NCBI GenBank assembly: GCA_042569785.1
Contig: JBHPGW010000045.1
Coordinates: 1 to 20,763, forward strand
Direction of reading: 5' to 3'
DNA length: 20,763 bases
DNA from: JBHPGW01 sp042569785
GTDB taxonomy: Bacteria; Planctomycetota; Phycisphaerae; Sedimentisphaerales; Anaerobacaceae
Numbering within the stretch: position 1 is the stretch's first letter; every line of letters starts with the position of its first letter. A model generated the notes under the pieces. That model saw nothing but the letters and a program-made list of their open reading frames with translations. It did not search any database and had not been told where the DNA came from. A program made the position numbers and the translations under genes. Shown here in pieces: positions 15,351 through 20,763 of the stretch.

Positions 15351-15435
15351 TCGAGCCATGGGCAGGTCCCATATTATCGCTGGTTCAAGTCGGTTAGCAG
15401 TGCACCTGAAATATTTTTTTAAATCCCTGATTTTT
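15351..15435 (+). other. uvrA-downstream gap with weak hairpins
   Basis: ATGGG (15358-15362) pairs with CCCAT (15368-15372) around a 5-base loop just after the uvrA stop. CAGGT (15363-15367) could instead pair with ACCTG (15404-15408), which is followed by a T-rich tract at about 15411-15420 and may act as a terminator. The two structures are mutually exclusive. No gene was found here. Confidence 0.3.
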
Positions 15436-15480
15436 GTTCGGTTTTTGTTTGGGTAATTACTGCCGCTTTGCCGATACAAT
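15431..15480 (+). promoter_or_regulatory. Candidate lexA-region promoter with direct-repeat operator
   Basis: TACAAT at 15475-15480 is a possible -10 box, with transcription expected to start near 15487. Upstream, TTTTTGTTCGG (15431-15441) is followed immediately by a near copy, TTTTTGTTTGG, giving GTTC (15436-15439), 7 bases, GTTT (15447-15450). This is one base off the GTTC-N7-GTTC direct repeat known as the LexA box of alphaproteobacteria. Self-regulation of lexA would be expected, but no clear copy is seen ahead of uvrA. Confidence 0.35.
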
Positions 15481-15517
15481 AAATTACGAAACAATTAAAA
15501 TGGGATTGGAAAAAAAG

Positions 15518-16003
15518 ATGGATAGTGACAGCAGAAAATTTGAGGCCGTTTGCAGGTTTGGTCCCGGCGGTGATTTCGTTAGCGATTGGCCTGGTGAAAA
15601 TGTTGAATCGATACTTAATTCGTCAGGCAAAATGACAAAGCTGCTTTCGAGTCTGCACGAAATTATATCAGGTATGACCGGCTCTTCGCAAGTTTCTACG
15701 AGTTTTCAGCCAATTTCAAGCCAGAGTTTAAACGCAAAGGAACATTTAGAATATGCAGTTAAAAACAACACCAGCAAAGCGCCATCTTACACCTCGACAA
15801 ATGCAACTACTCAAGGCCATCGCACAATTCGAGTCGAGCCACTGCTATTTGCCGACGATTGGAGAACTGGCCGAGCAACTGGGCATAAGCCGAAGCACCG
15901 CATTCGAGCATATCGCAGAACTGCGAAGAAAGGCCATGCTTACCAGAAGTCCGGGCAGGGCACGCTCTTTGATCTTAACTGCCCAAGCGCAAAAACTGCT
16001 TAG
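15518..16003 (+). CDS. Uncertain open frame upstream of and overlapping lexA
   Basis: I do not recognise this product. From ATG 15518 it would be 161 aa; ATG 15500 is an alternative and neither has a strong ribosome binding site. It begins about 30 bases after the candidate promoter start. The first 80 residues (KFEAVCRFGPGGDF, DWPGENVESILNSSGK, LLSSLHEIISGM) look like real protein in composition. The last 84 or so codons run out of phase inside lexA for 251 bases and are rich in Arg, His, Thr and Gly, as expected of a shadow frame. Either a real short gene has no stop until inside lexA, or this is a long lexA leader. There are no known motifs, signal peptide or membrane segment. Confidence 0.35.
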   Translation: MDSDSRKFEAVCRFGPGGDFVSDWPGENVESILNSSGKMTKLLSSLHEIISGMTGSSQVSTSFQPISSQSLNAKEHLEYAVKNNTSKAPSYTSTNATTQGHRTIRVEPLLFADDWRTGRATGHKPKHRIRAYRRTAKKGHAYQKSGQGTLFDLNCPSAKTA

Positions 16004-16415
16004 CAAACTAAACGCCCCTGCTCAGAGCAGCATTTCTGGGCAGAGTGGCGCGATACCTTTTGCCGGCAGAGTCGCAGCCGGCATTCCTATCGAAGCAATT
16101 GAGGACAGGCAGGCTTTGTCACTAACTTCGCATTTCGGCAACGCTGAGAATACTTTTGCTCTTGAAGTCACCGGCGACAGTATGATAGACGACGACATTA
16201 ACGACGGCGACATGGTGATCTGCAAGCCTGCCAAAACCGCTGCTAACGGTGAGTTAGTTATCGCGATAGTCGACGACGACAACGCCACGCTAAAACGTTT
16301 CTATAAGGAACCGGACAAGATTCGCCTCCAGCCCGCCAACGAAAATTACGCCCCCATCTACACAAATAACTGCCGAATCCAGGCAGTAGTTGTAGGCCTT
16401 GTAAGAAAGTTGTAA
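15753..16415 (+). CDS. lexA: LexA repressor
   Basis: LexA represses SOS genes and is inactivated by RecA-stimulated self-cleavage. The 220-aa product has an N-terminal winged helix (residues 11-75: LTPRQMQLLKAIAQF, TIGELAEQLGISRSTAFEHIAELRRKAML), a linker, and the S24 latent protease domain. The scissile bond is A109-G110 in AGRVAAGIP; the nucleophile is S143 in GDSMIDDDI and the general base is K181 in NATLKRF. All are intact. An in-frame TAG at 15747-15749 fixes the start at ATG 15753, with AAAGGA at 15736-15741. It is about 15-20 residues longer than E. coli LexA, mostly in the linker (77-100). It ends 3 bases from the convergent membrane-protein gene, with no terminator between them. Confidence 0.95.
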   Translation: MQLKTTPAKRHLTPRQMQLLKAIAQFESSHCYLPTIGELAEQLGISRSTAFEHIAELRRKAMLTRSPGRARSLILTAQAQKLLSKLNAPAQSSISGQSGAIPFAGRVAAGIPIEAIEDRQALSLTSHFGNAENTFALEVTGDSMIDDDINDGDMVICKPAKTAANGELVIAIVDDDNATLKRFYKEPDKIRLQPANENYAPIYTNNCRIQAVVVGLVRKL

Positions 16416-16418
16416 GAT

Positions 16419-18014
16419 TTATGTCAGTATCAGGTCGAGCTTTCTTTGCCTGGGCTTTGGCAACTGAGCCCCACATCCGGGGCAATCGTCTCTTTCGAGT
16501 CCTCGGCGTTTTCCGCAAGCATGACATTTAATGGTCGCAGTATGGTTCAATGCCAGATATGTAAGCAGTCCGGCCAAATTGAAAAGCCCAACAAGTGCGA
16601 GCCAGAAGATGATTTTACCCCAACAGGTTCGCCTCGAATACCCGTGCCCAAAAGCGACCACCATCATCAAAGCACTAAGCGTGTAATTTAAAATCATATT
16701 CGCCGGCCTAAGTTCTGAAATAATTTCCGCACATAGTTCCAGCCAATGGTCGTCATAACGACGCAGTTGCCGTAACTGTATCGGGAAATATCTCCAAATA
16801 ACATTGAATAATGTTGGCGAGACATTGCTCACATAACGCTGCGAAGTTCTTCGATAGTCCTCAGTTACAAGGATGTTTATTGTCTGGCCGGGGATGGTCC
16901 AGTCGTAGCGATTTACAAGTTCGTATTTGCCATTATCTTCTACTTTGTAAAGCTCAATCCATCGATTTATAGGTTTGCCCTGCCTTTCATGAAGCCACTT
17001 ATTAATTAATTCAGGCGATCCAAAATATTCTTTTGGTAATCTGTAACTGGTACCGTGATTAGAAAGAAAGATTTCATCTTTTGTGGCCGTAAGACCTGGA
17101 AATTCAATTTGCCAATCATCCGGGATAGTAACTGTTAATATTTGCTTAGGTTCTCGCATTATCAAATGGATCTTACGGTCCGCTGTTCGGCAGGTGATAG
17201 CGGGGCGGTATCGGGTACTGAAAGCTAAAGATCTCCATTTATGTAATCCGAATGTTTCGATATCTGCCTGCTGACTTTCAAAAAGAACGTTTACCTGTTG
17301 CTTTTCAAAATTGATCTCATAAATCCTTCGCTTGGTCTGCCACAGCAACGTAGGACTGTACGAGTTTTCCGGGCACCAGGCCGTGGCCGAAGTTAGATCC
17401 CCGAAAGACTGCACCTGTTGCTTTTCATTGACAAAGCCTGTCATGCCGGCGTAGCCAATTCTTTTGCCATTTGTATCATAACCAACAAAATAATCTTTCC
17501 CCGGCAGATATCGCCACGCCTCAATGGTTCTATTTTCTTCTTTGACTGGTATTATCAGGGACCGTGAAAAGTCAGGGTTGAGATACTGCATATCTCTGAT
17601 TCGTCTTTGCGAAATATGTTCTCGCCAGCCCCTGAGTCTCTCGGCCCAGGAGAGATGCTCAAAAGGATTGTCCTTGCTTAATCCTTCCCATAGCAGATCG
17701 TCGTTAGTGTCATAAATTTTTATTTTTTGAGGCTCATCACTACGTCTATGTTTTTTCTCCACGAATACTACCTGGTGGATAGTTCCGTCTGGTAGAAATT
17801 TCTTTTGTGACTGTCTTATTTTCTTTAGCAGCTCTTCTTTTTCGCTGAGTTTTTCTTCGGTTGCTGCGGGTCTGTGCCTATCTCTTTCGCCGAACACCTC
17901 GAATGTCGCAATGATAATCCCCTGGGCTATCATCAGCAGACAGAGCATTACCAGTGTTGTCATAAAAACCTTTGATGGTTTTGAGATATATTGTAAAAGT
18001 CTATTTCGTTTCAT
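16419..18014 (-). CDS. Membrane protein with large soluble domain and C-terminal zinc ribbon
   Basis: I cannot assign a function. I start it at the ATG at 18014 (531 aa), preceded by GGGGAA; the open frame reaches 18083, but that part overlaps the permease gene. TM1 is at 17-40 (VFMTTLVMLCLLMIAQGIII). A soluble region of about 400 residues follows; its strand-turn segments (DYFVGYDTNGKRIGYAG, RRIYEINFEKQQVNVLFES, IFLSNHGTSYRL) are compatible with a beta-propeller-like fold. TM2 and TM3 are at 441-458 and 465-489. The tail has C497/C500 and C511/C514, a rubredoxin-like zinc ribbon. It is the last gene of the GntR-ABC operon, 16 bases after the permease stop. Two TMs after the domain would put the ribbon outside if the N-terminus is inside, which is odd for a zinc ribbon. 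Confidence 0.75.
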   Translation of the reverse strand: MKRNRLLQYISKPSKVFMTTLVMLCLLMIAQGIIIATFEVFGERDRHRPAATEEKLSEKEELLKKIRQSQKKFLPDGTIHQVVFVEKKHRRSDEPQKIKIYDTNDDLLWEGLSKDNPFEHLSWAERLRGWREHISQRRIRDMQYLNPDFSRSLIIPVKEENRTIEAWRYLPGKDYFVGYDTNGKRIGYAGMTGFVNEKQQVQSFGDLTSATAWCPENSYSPTLLWQTKRRIYEINFEKQQVNVLFESQQADIETFGLHKWRSLAFSTRYRPAITCRTADRKIHLIMREPKQILTVTIPDDWQIEFPGLTATKDEIFLSNHGTSYRLPKEYFGSPELINKWLHERQGKPINRWIELYKVEDNGKYELVNRYDWTIPGQTINILVTEDYRRTSQRYVSNVSPTLFNVIWRYFPIQLRQLRRYDDHWLELCAEIISELRPANMILNYTLSALMMVVAFGHGYSRRTCWGKIIFWLALVGLFNLAGLLTYLALNHTATIKCHACGKRRGLERDDCPGCGAQLPKPRQRKLDLILT

Positions 18015-18030
18015 GCTATTATTCCCCGTC

Positions 18031-18723
18031 CTAAAATTCTCTGTTAAAAAAACTACTAAATATCTGCGTAAGTAAAATAACAACCCCGATAGCTATCATT
18101 ACAAAAGCCATGACGATGCTCCATTGAAAGGCTGTTATGACCGCAAGAATCGCATAGCCCAGCCCGAACATTTTTGTTGTATACCATTTGGCCCGGCTCA
18201 AACCCGAAAGGGCTGTTCCCAGATAGATCACATAGCCTATAGATATAAAAATCCATCCTTCGATAAAAACCCTCAGTCCAGGCGGCATCATAACAAGCTC
18301 GGGAATACATGCATATTTGTAAAGGCAAATCCAGACCACTCCGAGCGAAATGAGAAAGCCTATCAAAGCTGCCGCCAATTTTGAAGACAGTATAGTCCCT
18401 CTGCCTGCAGAGCGGTGAAGCAAAAAGCCCCAGGTCTTGGTAAAGTTTGCTACCCAGAACTGCCGAATTCCTAACATCAGGCCAAGCCCGATCGATGCAA
18501 AGAACAGCCATATTCCGGTTAGGGCCAAATGTGAACTTTGAGTAAGGGGCCAAGTATTTACAACCTTACCCGGCGAAAAATCGGCGATATTCCAATGGTA
18601 TGGTTTGGAATAAACTTCAGCACGCAAGGCGAATCCGCCTATCGTCAAAAATATGATTCCCGCTAATAATAGCCAGGGCAGGCATTCTCTAAATTCTTTG
18701 AGCAGTAGAGCTGGAAATTTCAT
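18031..18723 (-). CDS. ABC transporter permease (ABC-2-like)
   Basis: This is the membrane subunit paired with the ATPase gene before it. I start it at the ATG at 18723 (230 aa), because it follows the ATPase stop codon (18727-18725) by a single base and GGGAG lies about 10 bases upstream; the frame is open further up but that part is inside the ATPase gene. There are about six hydrophobic segments: 16-34, 68-92, 115-140, 152-176, 185-203 and 204-222. A cytoplasmic N-terminal stretch KFPALLLKEFRECLPW resembles the amphipathic start of ABC-2 permeases. The substrate is unknown. The short spacing implies translational coupling with the ATPase. Confidence 0.82.
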   Translation of the reverse strand: MKFPALLLKEFRECLPWLLLAGIIFLTIGGFALRAEVYSKPYHWNIADFSPGKVVNTWPLTQSSHLALTGIWLFFASIGLGLMLGIRQFWVANFTKTWGFLLHRSAGRGTILSSKLAAALIGFLISLGVVWICLYKYACIPELVMMPPGLRVFIEGWIFISIGYVIYLGTALSGLSRAKWYTTKMFGLGYAILAVITAFQWSIVMAFVMIAIGVVILLTQIFSSFFNREF

Positions 18724-18724
18724 C

Positions 18725-19648
18725 TTAATTTTTCTCCCATTCAAATAATTTTCTATGATTCGCCGGTGCTGTAAACTCGATGAACTGGTCCTCAAGATTC
18801 ATTTTTATGATCTCGTATTCTTTGGCCCCGACAGTTTCTGCCCATTGGCTGATCTTTTCTTCGTCGGTGCCGATGAGCGTCAATTCAAGCTCTGTGTGAT
18901 TTCGCCGGTAGCACAGTAGGCCGTCGATATCGATCTCGGCAGGAGTGTTTCCTGAGAAGCTGACCTTGACCTTTTTTACCTTGTCCCTGAACTGCTCGAC
19001 CGTGCAATTGGCCCTTAGTACTCCCTTGTCGACAACTACGATCCTGCTCGCGACTCTTTCGACGTCGGCGAGTATATGGCTGGAAAAAAGTATCGTTCTG
19101 CCCTGACGCATTATCAGTTCTATCATTCCTTCAAGGAACTGCCGTCTTATCGCCGCATCCAGACCAAGCGTCGGATCGTCCATTATTAAAAGTTCGGGAT
19201 TTGGCGCAAGGGTCAGAGCAAGTGACACCTGGGCGCGTTGGCCGTTGGAAAGATGCTTTATCTTTTTCTTTTTCGACAACTCGAAATATTCGAGCATATC
19301 AGAAAACAACTTTTTGTCCCATTGGCCCGGATAAAAGGCCCGCTGAAATTTCTCCAGCGCCGCTATAGTCATCCACCGCAGCAGTCTATGGCCTTCGGTT
19401 ACATACCCGATACGCTGTCTGATCGCAGGAGTCAGATGCCGGCAGTCACAGCCAAGTAGTTTCGCAGAGCCTGTTGTCGGTTCGAGCAGCCCCAACAGCA
19501 GTTTGATAGCGGTTGTTTTGCCCGCACCGTTTCTACCGATGAAGCCGCAAATACAACCTCGCGGGATTTTCAGGTCAAGATGATCCAGCGCAAGATTGCT
19601 GCCGTAAAATTTTGTCAGCCCATTTGTTTCCAGTACTATTTCACTCAT
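18725..19648 (-). CDS. ABC transporter ATP-binding protein (YtrB-like)
   Basis: This is the energising subunit of the transporter; 307 aa. The Walker A motif is GRNGAGKTT (38-46, K44), the signature is LSNGQ (133-137), Walker B is LLIMDDPTLGLD (153-164), and the H-loop His is H191 (SSHILADVERV). Two departures from the canonical ATPase are visible: the catalytic Glu after Walker B is Asp (D158), and the Q-loop region reads YVTEGHRLL with no Gln at the expected place. I recall DDPTLGLD as common in GntR-linked YtrB-type ATPases, so it may still be active. A C-terminal extension of about 90 residues follows residue 215. Its start overlaps the GntR stop as ATGA. Confidence 0.92.
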   Translation of the reverse strand: MSEIVLETNGLTKFYGSNLALDHLDLKIPRGCICGFIGRNGAGKTTAIKLLLGLLEPTTGSAKLLGCDCRHLTPAIRQRIGYVTEGHRLLRWMTIAALEKFQRAFYPGQWDKKLFSDMLEYFELSKKKKIKHLSNGQRAQVSLALTLAPNPELLIMDDPTLGLDAAIRRQFLEGMIELIMRQGRTILFSSHILADVERVASRIVVVDKGVLRANCTVEQFRDKVKKVKVSFSGNTPAEIDIDGLLCYRRNHTELELTLIGTDEEKISQWAETVGAKEYEIIKMNLEDQFIEFTAPANHRKLFEWEKN

Positions 19649-20058
19649 TTTTTCCGCTTTCCGCTTTCTTGTTTTTTAACGAATTTGTTTAGTCTTTCCT
19701 CGAACATCGCGATCAGGTCACGTTTCTTCAAACCTAAATTCAGCCCCCTCGTGATAAATGTATCCATTCTCTCACTCAGCAAATTGATATCAACCGCATC
19801 GACATTGCGTAATTTCGGATCGCGTACGAAGGTCCCTGAACCGGTCTTAGTTGTCACCAGGGCGACCTGTTCCAGTACGCTATATGCGCGGGCGACGGTA
19901 TTGGGATTTATCACCAGTTCAGAGGCAAGTTTGCGAACCGCGGGCAGTTTATCGCCGGCTGAGAGATGTCCTTTGGCGATAGCCTCGCTAACTTGTGCCA
20001 CGATCTGAGCGTAGATAGGTTTATCCGAACCTGCCGTTATTTGTATCCAAACTGCCAT
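19645..20058 (-). CDS. GntR-family regulator, YtrA type
   Basis: This is the first gene of the minus-strand operon, a 137-aa transcription factor. Residues 10-78 form the GntR winged helix (DKPIYAQIVAQVSEAIAKGHLSAGDKLPAVRKLASEL, then VINPNTVARAYSVLEQ and the wing TKTGSGTFV). Only about 55 residues follow, far too short for a ligand-binding FadR, HutC or MocR domain, which is the mark of the YtrA subfamily. Such regulators usually sit ahead of ABC genes, as here, and repress their own operon. It overlaps the ATPase gene by 4 bases (ATGA). The upstream region carries two dyads that are good operator candidates (20103-20139). Confidence 0.93.
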   Translation of the reverse strand: MAVWIQITAGSDKPIYAQIVAQVSEAIAKGHLSAGDKLPAVRKLASELVINPNTVARAYSVLEQVALVTTKTGSGTFVRDPKLRNVDAVDINLLSERMDTFITRGLNLGLKKRDLIAMFEERLNKFVKKQESGKRKK

Positions 20059-20101
20059 AAACCAGCTTTCCCGTCTATTTGCCTTTGATTTACTAACCAG
20101 A

Positions 20102-20143
20102 AATTGTATTAGTACTCTTAATACATTATGTACTACATATCGA
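20102..20143 (-). repeat. 42-bp inverted repeat, inner copy
   Basis: Every base of 20102-20143 is the exact reverse complement of 20722-20763. It forms the upstream region of the GntR gene. Identity ends at 20143/20722, where this copy continues into hydrolase coding sequence (GGTTACGG) and the other continues, read the same way, as CGGTTGGC. The codons for the first recognisable hydrolase residues (TAT CGA, 20138-20143) lie in the repeat itself. Confidence 0.95.
20103..20139 (-). promoter_or_regulatory. Operator/promoter candidate of the GntR-ABC operon
   Basis: Two dyads lie side by side, 45-81 bases upstream of the GntR start. The first has 9-base arms ATTGTATTA (20103-20111) and TAATACATT (20119-20127), matching at 8 of 9 positions around a 7-base centre. 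The second is the perfect TATGTA-C-TACATA (20127-20139). TGTA...TACA arms suit YtrA-type GntR operators. On the minus strand TACAAT (20108-20103) may be the -10 box, so a regulator bound to the first dyad would cover it. Autoregulation is inferred from position. Confidence 0.5.
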
Positions 20144-20668
20144 GGTTACGGCAACAGTAAGGGCAAGCCCAGTGAAGAAGGAACATATTCTGACGCGGCG
20201 GCAGCGTACCGGTGGCTGACAGAGGTAAAAAAGATATCGGCAGAAAATGTTATTATTTTCGGCAAATCGCTCGGCGGCAGCATCGCCGCACAACTGGCAA
20301 CTAAGGCGGCAGCACAGGCTTTGGTCCTCGAAAATGCCTTTACCTCTTATATTGATATCGGCAGGAAATTTTATCCATATCTGCCGGTACGACTTTTTGC
20401 CAGATACTCATATCCAACGATAAATTACATCAAAGATATTGACATGCCAGTAATGATAATTCACAGCCAAAACGACGAGGTCGTACCATTCGAACTCGGT
20501 GAAAAACTCTATGAGCAGGCAAATGAGCCTAAAGAATTCGTAAAGATATACGGCAAACACAACGACGGCTTTCTCGTCTCAAGCGACCTCTACAAAAAAG
20601 CATGGACCAGATGGCTAAGATTCCTAAAGCAATCCAAAACCCAATCAACCCACCACCACGCCTCATAA
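20138..20668 (+). CDS. Alpha/beta hydrolase fragment, 5' end missing
   Basis: This is the C-terminal part of a serine hydrolase of the alpha/beta fold. It starts at YRGYGNSKGKPSEEG, a motif normally about 90-100 residues into the family (DYRGYGxSxG). GKSLGGS (nucleophile Ser), HSQNDEVVPF (Asp) and GKHNDGF (His) follow, so the catalytic triad is intact but the first strands and the oxyanion-hole region are absent. The frame is open upstream into the 42-bp inverted repeat, with no plausible start there; a TTG at 20321 would give only a meaningless fragment. The break coincides with the repeat boundary, pointing to a rearrangement or an assembly join. If real, the product should be inactive. Confidence 0.75.
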   Translation, partial: YRGYGNSKGKPSEEGTYSDAAAAYRWLTEVKKISAENVIIFGKSLGGSIAAQLATKAAAQALVLENAFTSYIDIGRKFYPYLPVRLFARYSYPTINYIKDIDMPVMIIHSQNDEVVPFELGEKLYEQANEPKEFVKIYGKHNDGFLVSSDLYKKAWTRWLRFLKQSKTQSTHHHAS

Positions 20669-20721
20669 ACCGCATATCTGAAAATTTTTTTTATTTTTTT
20701 TAAGAAATAACTTGCCAACCG
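20669..20721 (+). other. T-rich tract after the hydrolase fragment
   Basis: The sequence after the stop contains T8 (20685-20692), an A, then T8 (20694-20701), preceded by AAAA. There is no GC-rich stem, so it is not a standard intrinsic terminator, although the A/T tracts can pair weakly. The outer inverted-repeat copy begins 20 bases later. Confidence 0.35.
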
Positions 20722-20763
20722 TCGATATGTAGTACATAATGTATTAAGAGTACTAATACAATT
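20722..20763 (+). repeat. 42-bp inverted repeat, outer copy, at window edge
   Basis: This is the exact reverse complement of 20102-20143, including both dyads (TATGTA-G-TACATA at 20726-20738) and the TACAAT box, now on the plus strand. In this orientation it would drive a gene to the right of the window, where the inner copy drives GntR. The match runs to the last base, so its full length is unknown. Confidence 0.95.

Noticed and set aside
15378..15404. tRNA-like T-arm (GGTTCAAGTC)
   Set aside because: The bases on either side do not form a 5-bp T stem. No anticodon arm or acceptor stem can be drawn upstream, where uvrA is still coding until 15350.
20321..20668. Stand-alone 115-aa gene starting at TTG 20321
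   Set aside because: Recognisable hydrolase sequence, including the nucleophile motif GKSLGGS, lies upstream in the same frame from 20138, so this start would cut the domain.

Overview
The window is 20.8 kb of moderate-GC bacterial chromosome with tightly packed genes, almost all identifiable as housekeeping. The organism has an outer membrane with lipid A: bamA, an ompH/skp-like chaperone gene, lpxD, lpxC, fabZ and lpxA are all present. The fused LpxC-FabZ protein, the gene order pth-rpsF-ssb-rpsR-rplI-dnaB, the use of TTG starts, and a GntR/ABC operon with a zinc-ribbon membrane protein together suggest a Planctomycetota lineage, perhaps Phycisphaerae-like. That assignment is a judgement from protein character, not a search result.

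Layout. Positions 1-2590 (+) hold translation and ssDNA-binding genes: the 3' part of pth, rpsF, ssb, rpsR, rplI. Positions 2812-4233 (+) hold dnaB. Positions 4319-10557 (+) form the outer-membrane and lipid A block: bamA, ompH/skp, lpxD, the lpxC-fabZ fusion, lpxA. A Gfo/Idh/MocA oxidoreductase (10615-11643) and a predicted lipoprotein cyclophilin (11675-12307) follow. Positions 12495-16415 (+) hold SOS/repair genes: uvrA, then lexA, with a poorly understood open frame before lexA that runs into it out of phase. Positions 16419-20058 (-) hold a four-gene operon reading towards lexA: a YtrA-type GntR regulator, an ABC ATPase, an ABC permease, and a 531-aa membrane protein ending in a zinc ribbon. 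The last 660 bases contain a 5'-truncated alpha/beta hydrolase between two exact 42-bp inverted repeats. These repeats are two copies of the GntR operon's promoter/operator region, and the second copy stops exactly at the window edge.

How the genes fit together. Lipid A synthesis starts with LpxA, then LpxC, then LpxD. FabZ supplies hydroxyacyl flux to fatty acid synthesis, and BamA with Skp handle outer-membrane proteins, so 4319-10557 is an envelope-assembly unit. The oxidoreductase next to lpxA may modify the sugar nucleotide used by that pathway. UvrA and LexA are the repair enzyme and its likely regulator.

Most unusual non-coding content. (1) A modular intergenic repeat family at 358-440, 1039-1151 and 7286-7347; one hairpin module keeps its flanks while both arms of the stem change together. 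(2) A nested inverted repeat at 2025-2081. (3) The 42-bp inverted repeat that cuts the hydrolase, which is either an assembly/amplification fold-back or a real inversion. No tRNA, rRNA, CRISPR array, transposase or prophage gene was seen.
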